Shown here piece after piece: positions 49,538 to 58,327 of a stretch of DNA of 64,000 nucleotides. The stretch covers positions 3,518,438-3,582,437 of the forward strand of contig CBDASI010000002.1 in NCBI GenBank assembly GCA_965199585.1, in the 5' to 3' direction. Numbering within the stretch: the stretch's first letter is position 1; every line of letters begins with the position of its first letter. The position numbers and the translations under genes were made by a program. This stretch comes from JAVVHH01 sp965199585 (GTDB lineage: Bacteria; Pseudomonadota; Alphaproteobacteria; Acetobacterales; Acetobacteraceae). The notes beneath the pieces were generated by a model. It worked only from the letters and a program-made list of their open reading frames with translations. It was not told where the DNA came from and did no database searches.

Positions 49538-50479
49538 ATGGAATTCCGCACTCTCGGCCGCTCCGGTCTCCGCGTCTCCGCCGTCGGCCTCGGCTGCAAC
49601 AATTTCGGCGGTCGGATCGACCTCGACGCCACCCGGGCGGTGATCCACAAAGCGCTCGACGTCGGCGTCACCCTGTTCGACACCGCTGACGTGTATGGCG
49701 AGCGCGGCGGGTCGGAGACCTGCATGGGCGAGGTGCTCGGCGACGCGCGCAAGCGGATCGTGCTGGCGACCAAGTTCGGCATGCCGATGGACGATAGCGG
49801 CGACAGCCAGGGCGGCTCGCGGCGCTACGTATTCGCGGCCGTCGAGGCCAGCCTGCGTCGGTTGAAGACCGACTGGATCGACCTGTATCAGCTGCACCGT
49901 GCCGATCCGCATACGCCGATCGAGGAGACGCTGCGCGCCCTCGAGGATCTCTCGCGCGCCGGCAAGATCCGCTACTACGGCTGCTCCAACCTGCCGGCGT
50001 GGCAGGTGGTCGAGGCGCACTGGACCGCCAAGGCACTCAACCTGTCCGGCTTCGTCTCGTGCCAGGACGAGTATTCGCTGCTGGTGCGCGATGCCGAGCC
50101 GGAGCTGCTGCCGGCGATGCGGGCCTACGGGCTCGGGCTCCTGCCATACTTCCCGCTCGCCAGCGGGCTGCTGACCGGCAAATACCGCCGCAACATGCCG
50201 ATGCCGGCGGAGGCGCGGCTGACCAAGACGCAGCGCCTGGCCGACCGCTATCTAACCGAGGAGAACTGGGCGAAGTCGGAGAAGGTGATCGACCTGGCCG
50301 AGGCGCGCGGTCTGGCGCCGCTCACCGTCGCCATCGCGTGGCTGCTGGCCCGCGACCCGGTCTCCAGCGTCATCGCCGGCGCGACAAAGCCGGAGCAGAT
50401 CGAACAGAACGCGGCCGCGGCGACCAGCACGCTCGCTGCCGAGGACCTGGCCGAACTCGAGCGGATCACCACACCCTAA
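49538..50479 (+). CDS. aldo/keto reductase
   Basis: A 313-residue AKR of the YghZ/voltage-gated-channel-beta-like type. The N-terminal MEFRTLGRSGLRVSAVGLG is typical. Catalytic residues are Asp and Tyr in FDTADVYGERGG, Lys in VLATKFG and His in LYQLHRADP. The NADP-binding loop is in SSVIAGATKPEQIEQNAAA. It reduces an unknown aldehyde or ketone with NADPH. ATG 49538 is the family start; the open frame upstream adds 21 unrelated residues. It is followed by the DUF4864 gene 16 bases later on the same strand. Confidence 0.9.
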   Translation: MEFRTLGRSGLRVSAVGLGCNNFGGRIDLDATRAVIHKALDVGVTLFDTADVYGERGGSETCMGEVLGDARKRIVLATKFGMPMDDSGDSQGGSRRYVFAAVEASLRRLKTDWIDLYQLHRADPHTPIEETLRALEDLSRAGKIRYYGCSNLPAWQVVEAHWTAKALNLSGFVSCQDEYSLLVRDAEPELLPAMRAYGLGLLPYFPLASGLLTGKYRRNMPMPAEARLTKTQRLADRYLTEENWAKSEKVIDLAEARGLAPLTVAIAWLLARDPVSSVIAGATKPEQIEQNAAAATSTLAAEDLAELERITTP

Positions 50480-50495
50480 AGCGGGAGCGCGTCCG

Positions 50496-50927
50496 ATGCG
50501 GATTTTGGCACTCTGTTTGATGGTCACCATGCTTCATGGCACTCCGGCGCGCGCGGACGATGCCGCATCGCTGTCCGCCGCCGATCACCAAGCGATCGAG
50601 CGCGTCATCACGTCGCAGCTCGACGCCTTCACCCGTGACGCCGCCGATGCCGCGTTCGGCTTCGCTTCGCCCAACATCCAGTCCATGTTCGGCGACGCCG
50701 CCCATTTCATGGCAATGGTGCAGCAGGCCTATCCGCCGGTCTATCGCCCGCGTTCGTTCAATTTCGAGCAGACTGAGACCGTCGACGCGCGCATCGTCCA
50801 GCGCGTGATGCTCATCGGGCCAGACGGCGCCCCGGCGCTCGCGCTCTACACGATGGAGCGCGAACCGGACGGCACATGGCGCATCGATGGCTGCGCCCTG
50901 ACCCGGCCCAAGGGTCTGACGACCTAA
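50496..50927 (+). CDS. secreted DUF4864 family protein
   Basis: A 143-residue exported protein with a signal peptide (LALCLMVTMLHGTPARA). The DUF4864 domain shows IERVITSQLDAFTRDAADAAFGFASPNIQSMFG, then FMAMVQQAYPPVYRPRSFNFEQ and a C-terminal WRIDGCALT. The fold is SnoaL/NTF2-like and no catalytic role is known. It is common in alphaproteobacteria, often near transport or reductase genes. The stop overlaps the M16 peptidase stop on the other strand by four bases, a tail-to-tail overlap. Confidence 0.85.
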   Translation: MRILALCLMVTMLHGTPARADDAASLSAADHQAIERVITSQLDAFTRDAADAAFGFASPNIQSMFGDAAHFMAMVQQAYPPVYRPRSFNFEQTETVDARIVQRVMLIGPDGAPALALYTMEREPDGTWRIDGCALTRPKGLTT

Positions 50928-53569
50928 AGAGCGGGCCCCTCGACGACCTGGACCAAGCCGTCCGGCCTCACCCATTTGGCAAAGGCCTGACGGATCTCCT
51001 CGGCTGATATGGCCTGATACAGCGCGGCCGCCCGCTCCTGACTGTCCAGCGGCAGATCGAGTTCGGTCAGACGTAGATATGAGGTAGCGATCGAGCCCAC
51101 GCTGGCACCCTGCATCACTAGCCGTCGAGACACCTGCGCCTTGGCCCGCGCCAACTCGGCCTCGCTGACCGGAGTCGTCTGCATGGCGACCAGGTTGCGA
51201 CGGACCAGGGCGTCGGCCTTGGGCACGTCGGTGCCGTCGGCGCCAAACGACACCGTGTAGCGGCCGCGGGTGCGGCTCCAGTCGAACGAGCTGCCGACCG
51301 AATAAACGTACCCGGTGCGCACCCGCAGATCGCGATACAGGCGCGACGAGAAGTCGCCACCTAGGATGCTGTTGCCCAGGATAAGCGCGTAGCGTTCCGG
51401 CGCCGTCACTGGCAGTGTTACCGTCTCGGCGAGCGTCACCGCATCCTGCAACCGGCCCGCGTCGGAGACCCGGACGGACGACGGCTGGTTGTCGCCGATC
51501 GGCGGCAGGTCGATCGCCGGCGTCGGTCCAGGCGCCTGCCAGGAGCCGAACGCCGCCTCGACCACGCGGCGGGCCTCGTCGGGCGACACGTCCCCTACCA
51601 CCACGATCGTCGCCTGGTCTGGCCGGAAGGTCGCCTGGTAGAAAGCGCGGACGTCGGCGACGCTCAACGCCATGACGCTCTCGGGCGTGGCGTGGCGAAG
51701 CGCCGGGTCACCGGAGGGCACCAGCGCGGCCTGCAGCGCTTCGCCCGCCTGGTAGCCCGGCGTCTCCGGCAGCTTGGCCAGGCTCTGCGCCAGTTGACGG
51801 CGCGAGATCTCGAACGCGGCCGGGGGGAAGGCCGGATGCAACTCGGCATCGGCCAGGAGCCCCATGCCGGTCTCGAATTGCCCTTTCAACGCGCGGAGCG
51901 AGAAGCCGAAGCCCACGCTATGCTGAGCGCCGATGTCGTCCATTGCCTGTTCCCGCGCCAGGCGGCCCCGGGTGACACTGCCCTCGTCGAACAGTCGCGC
52001 CGCCATCTGCGCCACGCCGTCCTGACCGGGCGGTTGCTGGATGTCTGACACCTCCCGCACGCGGCCATAGACGGAGACGGTCGGGCTCACGGTTTCCGTC
52101 CGCACGATGAGGCGCAGTCCGTTTGGCAGCACGCTGACGACGGGCGGCTTGGCCGGGTCGGGGCTCGGCGTCACGGCCAGTGCCGCCGCCGCCCATTCGG
52201 GCAGCGTCACGGCATGTTCGGGTACGACGCCCGGCGTTTCCGGCGCACCAAACTTGGCGGGCTGCGCCGGTGCGCCGGCCGGGCGCGGTGTCAGCACCAT
52301 CGTGACCAACTGCGACGGCTCGAGGAGCTTTTGCGCCAGACGCTGCACCGCCTCGGGCGTGACGTCGGCATAGGCCTGCGCCAGATCCTGCGGCGAGCTC
52401 ATGTTCGCCACCGCGACGGCGCGCGACCACGTGCTGGCCAAGCCGGAGATGCTGTCGGCCTCGAATGCCAGTTGCGCCCGCTCCTGCCGCTTGGCGGCCT
52501 CGACCAGCTCGGTTGGGATGGCGCCCCCGGCCGCATCGGCCAGCACGTGGCGAAGGTCATCCAGCGCCGGCGCCGGATCGGAGCCGCTCGGCAAAGTGAC
52601 CAGGGCAAGCCCCAGGCCGACATCGGCCTTGGCCTGATATTGGAATTGTGCGGCCAGCGCGCGTCCGGCCGGCACGAGCGCGTAGAGGCTGCCGCGCCGG
52701 GTCGCGAGAACGTCGGAGAGGATATCAGCCGTGGCGAAGTCGCTCGCGCGCAGCCCGGGCATCCGGAACGCCAGCCCGGCCGCGATGAACGGCAGGTTGG
52801 AGGGGATCGCGATCGGCGCGACGGTGCCGATCGGGTTCAGCGGCGGCAGCGCGGCATGGGCCGGGATCGGCCGGGAGGGGATCGCCTCGAACGCCTGGCG
52901 CACTTGGGCCAGCGCCGCCGACGGATCCACGTCGCCCGCGATCACCAGGATGGCGTTATTGGGAGCGTACCAGTCGTCGTAGAAGCGGCGCAGCAAAGCG
53001 GCATCGGTCTTGTCGAAGGACGGACGCGTGCCGAGTGCGTTGTGTTCGTAAGGTGTGCCGTCGAACAGCGCCGCCTGCACCGCGGCGATGGCGTTGTAGA
53101 ACGGGCTCGAGAGGTCGCGTGACACCTCCTGCTCGATCGCGCCGCGTTCCTGCGTCCAATCTGCCTCGGACAGCGTCAGGCCGCGCATCCGGCCCGCCTC
53201 GATCCGCAGCACCAGGCCCAGATCGACCGCCGGGATCGTGTAGGTATATTGGGTGAGCGTCTCCGCCGTGCTGGCGTTGTAGGCGCCGCCGAGCAAGCCG
53301 CCGAGTTCGGACAGTTGGTCGCGGTCCAAGCCTGCCGCGCCGCGGAACATCATGTGCTCCAGCGCATGCGCGGTGCCGGGAAAGCCGGGGGGCGAGTCCG
53401 TGGAGCCAACGAGATAGTTGAGCGAGGTCGCTACCACCGGCGCCAGGCGATCGGGGACGATGATGACCTGGAGGCCATTGTCCAGGGTCGCTCGCAGCGC
53501 ATCCGTGGGCGCGGCCGCCGCCGCGGGGACGAGGAGTGACAGCCAGACCAGAGCGACCATGCGGACCAT
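50924..53569 (-). CDS. duplicated M16 zinc metallopeptidase (pitrilysin/PqqL-like)
   Basis: An approximately 881-residue exported peptidase with two M16 units. A signal peptide, VALVWLSLLVPAAAA, starts the protein. The first unit has the inverted zinc motif HALEH (His68, Glu71, His72) in GTAHALEHMMFRG and a downstream Glu in TQERGAIEQEV. The second unit (from about residue 475, LPNGLRLIVRTE) keeps the fold but lacks HxxEH and is structural. The start could be the ATG at 53569, the ATG at 53560 or the GTG at 53605. It would degrade peptides in the periplasm. It is downstream of the chalcone-isomerase-like gene on the same strand. Confidence 0.9.
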   Translation of the reverse strand: MVRMVALVWLSLLVPAAAAAPTDALRATLDNGLQVIIVPDRLAPVVATSLNYLVGSTDSPPGFPGTAHALEHMMFRGAAGLDRDQLSELGGLLGGAYNASTAETLTQYTYTIPAVDLGLVLRIEAGRMRGLTLSEADWTQERGAIEQEVSRDLSSPFYNAIAAVQAALFDGTPYEHNALGTRPSFDKTDAALLRRFYDDWYAPNNAILVIAGDVDPSAALAQVRQAFEAIPSRPIPAHAALPPLNPIGTVAPIAIPSNLPFIAAGLAFRMPGLRASDFATADILSDVLATRRGSLYALVPAGRALAAQFQYQAKADVGLGLALVTLPSGSDPAPALDDLRHVLADAAGGAIPTELVEAAKRQERAQLAFEADSISGLASTWSRAVAVANMSSPQDLAQAYADVTPEAVQRLAQKLLEPSQLVTMVLTPRPAGAPAQPAKFGAPETPGVVPEHAVTLPEWAAAALAVTPSPDPAKPPVVSVLPNGLRLIVRTETVSPTVSVYGRVREVSDIQQPPGQDGVAQMAARLFDEGSVTRGRLAREQAMDDIGAQHSVGFGFSLRALKGQFETGMGLLADAELHPAFPPAAFEISRRQLAQSLAKLPETPGYQAGEALQAALVPSGDPALRHATPESVMALSVADVRAFYQATFRPDQATIVVVGDVSPDEARRVVEAAFGSWQAPGPTPAIDLPPIGDNQPSSVRVSDAGRLQDAVTLAETVTLPVTAPERYALILGNSILGGDFSSRLYRDLRVRTGYVYSVGSSFDWSRTRGRYTVSFGADGTDVPKADALVRRNLVAMQTTPVSEAELARAKAQVSRRLVMQGASVGSIATSYLRLTELDLPLDSQERAAALYQAISAEEIRQAFAKWVRPDGLVQVVEGPAL

Positions 53570-53610
53570 CGGGCGACGGTAGCGCAGAGACGGGAGCCTC
53601 GCCACGACGC

Positions 53611-54162
53611 TCAGCCGAGCAACGCCTTGCGCAAATCCGGCGAAGGCGGTTTGTCGCCGATATAACCCCGCAGGATCAGGCGGCCGAGATCGGCCTTGTC
53701 GGACTGGAACAGCAGGGCATTGTTGACGAACAGGCGTGTCCCCGCCCGCGTGATGACGAAGGTAAAGGTGTCGCCACTCTTGACCGCGGGTGCCAGACTG
53801 ACCATTCGATCAAAGTCGCTTTGGTCTGCCGGGTCACAGCTGCCGTCGGTGCAGTTCACCGCCTCGCCGTTGTGGAACTGGCGGGCAACCTGATCCTTCG
53901 AGCCGGCGTGCAAAAATTGTAGCAGCAGCACCTTGGGCGTCGGCGCGGCGATGATCTGCCGGGCATCGTGGCTGCGCTGGGCGACATACAGCCCGGCCGC
54001 GTAGGCGCGAACGTTGAGGATCGTCAGCGTGCGCAATCCGAGGCCGTTCAGCACCAACGTCTGGCCATCGATCGGGTATGTGTCGGGAAACGTCACGCCA
54101 TCGACAGTCGCCGCGTGGGCGAGGTTGCACCAAAACACCAGGAGAACAAGAAACCGACCCAC
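53611..54162 (-). CDS. exported chalcone-isomerase-like domain protein
   Basis: A 183-residue protein with a signal peptide (FLVLLVFWCNLAHAA). GTG complement 54160-54162 is chosen because GGAG sits nine bases before it; a longer open frame upstream has no signal at its start. The domain is of the chalcone-isomerase-like (Chalcone_3) type, with LNGLGLRTLTILNVRAYAAGLYV and an acidic, Cys-containing loop (NCTDGSCDPADQSDF). Bacterial members are not chalcone isomerases; some bind fatty acids or small ligands in the periplasm. It is followed on the same strand by the M16 peptidase. Confidence 0.8.
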   Translation of the reverse strand: MGRFLVLLVFWCNLAHAATVDGVTFPDTYPIDGQTLVLNGLGLRTLTILNVRAYAAGLYVAQRSHDARQIIAAPTPKVLLLQFLHAGSKDQVARQFHNGEAVNCTDGSCDPADQSDFDRMVSLAPAVKSGDTFTFVITRAGTRLFVNNALLFQSDKADLGRLILRGYIGDKPPSPDLRKALLG

Positions 54163-54239
54163 CGCGCTTACTCCATCGACACGTGAGATTACCCGATCGC
54201 ACGAAGCATCGCCGATCACTTGTATGTTGCTGGCCGGCA

Positions 54240-54884
54240 TCAAGCGGCGCGGCTGGGCATCTCCCCTGCCGCGACCAACGCGCCGGCGATGACGGTGAGC
54301 CGTCGGCCCTGGTGTCGCGCGGCGTCGAGATCCTCAGACCGCGGCGGCCGGTTCTCCGCCCCGACGATGCTGCTCGCGCCATAGGGCGACCCGGCCTCGA
54401 GCATCGCCTCGTCCGTATAGCCGGTCGGCACAATGACCATCCCGAGATGGGCCATCGGCGCGTAGAGTGACAACGTTACCACTTCGGTGCCGCCATGCGG
54501 CCAAGACGCGGTGGCGAACGCACCGCCGACCTTGCCGGCGAGCGCGCCCTTCTTCCATTGCGGGCCAAGCTGATCGAAATACGCCTTCAGTTCGGTCGCC
54601 ATGGTGCCGAAATAGCACGGCGTCCCGAACAGGATCGCGTCGGCCCACTCCGCATCCTCGCTGGTCGGCTCGTCGTAGAGCTCGTTCTGGCGCGTGGCCT
54701 CGTCCAACCAACCGGCCGACTTCGCCATTGTCGTGGCACCGACCACTTCGCGCGCGCGGCGCAGACGGACTGTGGCGCCCTCGGACCGCGCGCCCTCCTC
54801 GGCCGCCTTGGCCAACGCCTCGACGGAACCGGTGCGAGAGTAGAAGACGATCAGCAAGCGGGTAGGGTCGGTCAACCGGGCCAT
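54240..54884 (-). CDS. WrbA-like NAD(P)H:quinone oxidoreductase (flavodoxin fold)
   Basis: A 214-residue flavodoxin-like protein. The FMN phosphate loop is LLIVFYSRTGSVEALAK. Further family segments are the NELYDEPTSEDAEWADAILFGTPCYFGTMATELKAYFDQ region and FATASWPHGGTEVVTL, and a C-terminal SIVGAENRPPRSEDLDAARHQGRRL close to WrbA. It reduces quinones by two electrons with NAD(P)H in the cytoplasm. The ATG complement 54882-54884 is consistent with the family. A strong plus-strand MFS gene lies opposite, with about 190 bases between. Confidence 0.9.
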   Translation of the reverse strand: MARLTDPTRLLIVFYSRTGSVEALAKAAEEGARSEGATVRLRRAREVVGATTMAKSAGWLDEATRQNELYDEPTSEDAEWADAILFGTPCYFGTMATELKAYFDQLGPQWKKGALAGKVGGAFATASWPHGGTEVVTLSLYAPMAHLGMVIVPTGYTDEAMLEAGSPYGASSIVGAENRPPRSEDLDAARHQGRRLTVIAGALVAAGEMPSRAA

Positions 54885-55071
54885 CCATGGTCAGCAGAGA
54901 CCGACACCTGATAGCGGCGCGCCGTTCGATAAGGGGCTCTGCTTCCCACTCGGTCGAGAGATCAGGATTCTTGATCAATCCGTTAGCGCTTTGAGTTGGA
55001 CGCGGCCCGACCGCCGCGGCTTGATCCGTCCAAACGGCGGCAAAGACCCGGCCGTAGGAGGGGAGACATCC

Positions 55072-56448
55072 GTGATCGCGGGTAACGTCAATGCAGCAGG
55101 CCGGCTCGACCGGATCCCCGTCGGCGCCTTCCATTGGCGCCTGTTCGCCATCATCGGCGCCGGCATGTTCTTCGACGGCTTCGACAGCTACCTCGCCGCC
55201 GGCGTGCTCGGCGCGATGACCAAGAGCGGCTACTCGGACCTGGTGCACAACGCCCACTTCATCTCGGCGACCTTCGTCGGCATGACCATCGGCGCCCTGG
55301 GTGCGGGCGCGATGGGCGACCGCATGGGCCGCCGCCTTTCCTACCAGATCAACCTGCTGATCTTCGGCCTGGCCTCGCTCGCCGGCGCGTTCGCGCCCAG
55401 CATCGATTGGCTGATCGCCTTTCGCGTGATCATGGGTATCGGCATCGGCGCGGAAGTCGTCTGCGGCTACGTCATGATCGGCGAGTTCATGCCGCCGAAC
55501 CAGCGCGCGCGCTGGGCCGCCGGGCTGGCCATCATCACCAACTCGGCGCTGTTCGTCTGCAACGTCGTCGCGGTCTGGGTGATCCCCAACTTCGGCTGGC
55601 GCTACATGTTCGGCATCGTCGGAGTCGGCTCGCTGATCGTGTGGCTGATGCGGCGCACGATGCCGGAATCGCCGCGCTGGCTGGAGAGCCAGGGCCGGTT
55701 CGACGAGGCGGACGCGGTGCTGACGCGGATCGAGACCGAAGCCGAACGCCGGCAGCCCTTACCCGCGGCCGACCTGGTTCCGCCGACGGTGGGGGCGCAC
55801 ACGCCGATGTCCGCCCTGTTCACCCGCGTGTTGCTCACCCGCGTGCTGGTCGGCAGCATGATCGTCATCGGCGTGAGCGCGGCGCTGTATGGCTTCGTCG
55901 GCTGGCTGCCGACCTTCTTCGTCAAACAAGGCATGGACGTCCGATCCTCGCTCGCCTTCACCGCGGCGATGACGCTCGGCAGCCCGCTGGGCAACGCGTC
56001 GGCGATGTGGCTGGCCGAGCGATTCGGCCGCAAGCCGACGCTGGTCGTCGCCGCGCTCGGCACGGCGGTGCTCGGCCTCATCTACCCGTTCTGCGGCAGC
56101 GCCTCGGAGATCGTCGCCGTCGGCTTACTGCTCACCTTCGGAATGGGCGTGATGATCGGCGCCGGCTGGGCCACCTACGTATCGGAGCTGTTCCCCACCG
56201 AGCTGCGCATGCGCGGCACCGGCGTGTGCAACACCGCCGGGCGCCTCGTCTCGATCATCATGCCCTACGCGGTGGTCGGGCTGTTCGAGACCTGGGGCAT
56301 CGTCGGTGTCGTGGTCACGCTGGCTGGCATCCTGATCCTGACGGCGGTGATGGTCGGCCTGTTCGGCATCGAGACCCGCAACCGCACGCTCGAGGAGCTA
56401 CGGCCGGAGAACGACGCCGGGCTCCGGATGCTGGAGCGTCAGGCGTGA
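55072..56448 (+). CDS. MFS transporter of the sugar porter/aromatic acid symporter group
   Basis: A 458-residue protein with 12 hydrophobic helices. Diagnostic MFS loops are GDRMGRRLSYQINL between helices 2 and 3, and AERFGRKPTLVVAALG between helices 8 and 9. RWAAGLAII and the RMRGTGVCNTAGRLVSI segment resemble acid:H+ symporters (AAHS/SHS). A GTG at 55072 with the strong site GTAGGAGGGGAG just before it is the start; the upstream 27 codons are not membrane-like. It probably imports the substrate of the adjacent catabolic operon. It ends in a 10-base convergent overlap with the LysR gene. Confidence 0.9.
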   Translation: MIAGNVNAAGRLDRIPVGAFHWRLFAIIGAGMFFDGFDSYLAAGVLGAMTKSGYSDLVHNAHFISATFVGMTIGALGAGAMGDRMGRRLSYQINLLIFGLASLAGAFAPSIDWLIAFRVIMGIGIGAEVVCGYVMIGEFMPPNQRARWAAGLAIITNSALFVCNVVAVWVIPNFGWRYMFGIVGVGSLIVWLMRRTMPESPRWLESQGRFDEADAVLTRIETEAERRQPLPAADLVPPTVGAHTPMSALFTRVLLTRVLVGSMIVIGVSAALYGFVGWLPTFFVKQGMDVRSSLAFTAAMTLGSPLGNASAMWLAERFGRKPTLVVAALGTAVLGLIYPFCGSASEIVAVGLLLTFGMGVMIGAGWATYVSELFPTELRMRGTGVCNTAGRLVSIIMPYAVVGLFETWGIVGVVVTLAGILILTAVMVGLFGIETRNRTLEELRPENDAGLRMLERQA

Positions 56449-57338
56449 GCGCCGACCGACAGGAGATGGGTGCGCAGCAGGGTCGAGAGTTCGAGAGCGA
56501 TGGGCGTCATGCGGCGGCCGAGTTGGGTGATGATGCCGACTTCCCGGTGCAGCGCGGCGATCGGCAGCACGCTCAGGCCCGGCGGCAACCCGGCGGGCAC
56601 GGCAATGCGCGGCACCACCGCAATGCCGAGCCCCGCCTGGACCAGCCCCATCAGCGTGATGATCTGTTGAGCTTCATACTGAACGCCGAGCGCGATCCCG
56701 GCCTGGGCGCAAGCCGTCTCCATCTGCGTACGCAGGCCGCCCATCAGCACGATCGGCTGCTTCGCCAGCCTGCCGAGCGAGACGCTGCGAGCGTCGCGAT
56801 CCAGCCCGGGCATCGAGGCGCTGAGGAACAAGGCGCAGATCGGGTCGGCAATGACTGCCTCGAAGGCCAGGCCGTTGAGCGCCACCGGCGGCGGGCCAAT
56901 GCCGAAATCCACATCCTGCGTCCGAACGCCGTCGACGATGGCAACGAGCGGCAGCTCCCGCACCTGCGCCGTGGCCTCGGGGAACGCGCGCTGGAATTCC
57001 GCCATTACCGCCGGCAGGCAGGTGCCGGCGACGCTCGGCGCGCAGGCGATCGCCACTCGCCCACGATGCCGCGCGCCCAGGCCGCTGGCCTGCCGCAACC
57101 CGGCGGTCAAATCGGTCATCGCCGACCGCACGTGCTCCAGCAATTGTTCACCCTCGACCGTGAGCGCGACGCGCCTGGTCGTGCGGTTCAGCAGCTTGGT
57201 GCCGAGTTGCGCCTCGAGTTGCTGGATTTGCATGCTGACCGCCGATTGGGTGCGCCCGATCGCGTCGGCGGCGCGGCGGAAGCTGCCGAGTTCGGCCACC
57301 TCGATGAAGGTTTGCAGCAGATTAAGGTTCACGTTCAC
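56439..57338 (-). CDS. LysR-type transcriptional regulator
   Basis: A 299-residue LTTR. The winged helix-turn-helix is at residues about 6-65, with LQTFIEVAELGSFRRAADAIG and TQSAVSMQIQQLEAQLG. The effector domain from residue 90 contains VAIACAPSVAGTCLP and MGLVQAGLGIAVVPRIAV. It starts at GTG 57338 (or 57332) and diverges from the lyase gene only 17 bases away. LTTRs typically control the divergent operon, here lyase/CoA-transferase/monooxygenase, with the catabolic substrate or an intermediate as effector. It could regulate the MFS gene as well. Confidence 0.92.
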   Translation of the reverse strand: MNVNLNLLQTFIEVAELGSFRRAADAIGRTQSAVSMQIQQLEAQLGTKLLNRTTRRVALTVEGEQLLEHVRSAMTDLTAGLRQASGLGARHRGRVAIACAPSVAGTCLPAVMAEFQRAFPEATAQVRELPLVAIVDGVRTQDVDFGIGPPPVALNGLAFEAVIADPICALFLSASMPGLDRDARSVSLGRLAKQPIVLMGGLRTQMETACAQAGIALGVQYEAQQIITLMGLVQAGLGIAVVPRIAVPAGLPPGLSVLPIAALHREVGIITQLGRRMTPIALELSTLLRTHLLSVGAHA

Positions 57339-57355
57339 ACCGCGAGCATAGCGCC

Positions 57356-58327
57356 ATGATCACCCGGCTGCACCGCAGCGAGCTCGCCGTGCCCGGCATC
57401 CAGCCGCGCTTCTTCGACAAGGCGGCGGCCAGCCCGGCCGACGCCGTGTTCCTCGACCTCGAGGACGCCGTCGCCGCACCGGCGAAAGCGGCCGCGCGGG
57501 ATCTGGTGATCGAAACGCTCAACACGCTCGATTGGGGCGCCCGCACCATGGCCGTCCGGGTCAATGCGCTCGGCACGCCCTGGGCGCTCCGTGACATCGT
57601 CGACGTCGCGCGCGCCTGCCCGCGGCTCGACCTGATCCTGCTGCCCAAGGCGGAGAGCGCGTTCGACGTCCGCCACGTGGAAGCGTTGCTGGCTGCCGTC
57701 GAGATGGAGGTCGGGCGCGACCGGGCGCCGATCGGCATCGAGGTGCTGCTGGAGACGGCCCGCGGCATCGTGCATGCCGACGAGATCGCCGCCGCCTCGC
57801 CGCGGTTGGAGGCGATGATCTTCGGCGTCGGCGACTACAGCAGCGACTTGCGCACGCCCGACACGGTGTTCGGCCGCCCGAATGCCGGCTATTCCGTGCT
57901 GACCGACGCCGATGCGAGCGGCGCCCGCGCGCTGCACTGGAACGACCAGTGGCACTACGCGCTGGCCCGCGTGGTCAATGCGTGCCGGGCCAACGGACTG
58001 CGCCCGATCGACGGGCCCTACACGGACTACCGCGACGATGACGGATTCGCCTCCAGCGCGGCGCGGGCGCGCAGCCTGGGGTTCGAGGGCAAATGGGCCA
58101 TCCATCCCAGCCAGATCGAGTTGGCCAACCGAGCCTTCTCGCCGCCCGATGCCCAAGTTGCCTGGGCGCGCGACGTGCTGGCGGCGCTGGACGCGGCGGC
58201 GGGCGATGGCGGCGGCGCGGTGGGGATCGGCGGCGTGCTGGTCGACCTTGCGCATGCGCGGCGGGCCCGCGAGATCATGGCGCGGGCCGAGCTGATCGCC
58301 GCGCGCTCGAACGGAGACACTAAATGA
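57356..58327 (+). CDS. HpcH/HpaI-type CitE-like (malyl/citramalyl-CoA) lyase
   Basis: A 323-residue TIM-barrel protein of the CitE/Mcl family. Landmarks are LAVPGIQPRFFDKAA, the metal-binding Glu/Asp in VFLDLEDAVAAPAKAAAR, LLPKAESAFDVRHVEALL, IEVLLETARGIVHADEIA and MIFGVGDYSSDL. The late segment FEGKWAIHPSQIELAN fits malyl/citramalyl-CoA lyase. It would cleave a beta-hydroxy dicarboxylic CoA ester to acetyl-CoA and a 2-oxoacid. The ATG is 17 bases from the LysR start, so the promoter overlaps. The stop overlaps the CoA-transferase ATG (ATGA), consistent with sequential steps in one pathway. Confidence 0.9.
   Translation: MITRLHRSELAVPGIQPRFFDKAAASPADAVFLDLEDAVAAPAKAAARDLVIETLNTLDWGARTMAVRVNALGTPWALRDIVDVARACPRLDLILLPKAESAFDVRHVEALLAAVEMEVGRDRAPIGIEVLLETARGIVHADEIAAASPRLEAMIFGVGDYSSDLRTPDTVFGRPNAGYSVLTDADASGARALHWNDQWHYALARVVNACRANGLRPIDGPYTDYRDDDGFASSAARARSLGFEGKWAIHPSQIELANRAFSPPDAQVAWARDVLAALDAAAGDGGGAVGIGGVLVDLAHARRAREIMARAELIAARSNGDTK

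Noticed and set aside
55134..57359. A 741-codon frame overlapping the MFS and LysR genes
   Set aside because: It spans two real genes on opposite strands and is Arg/His-rich throughout.
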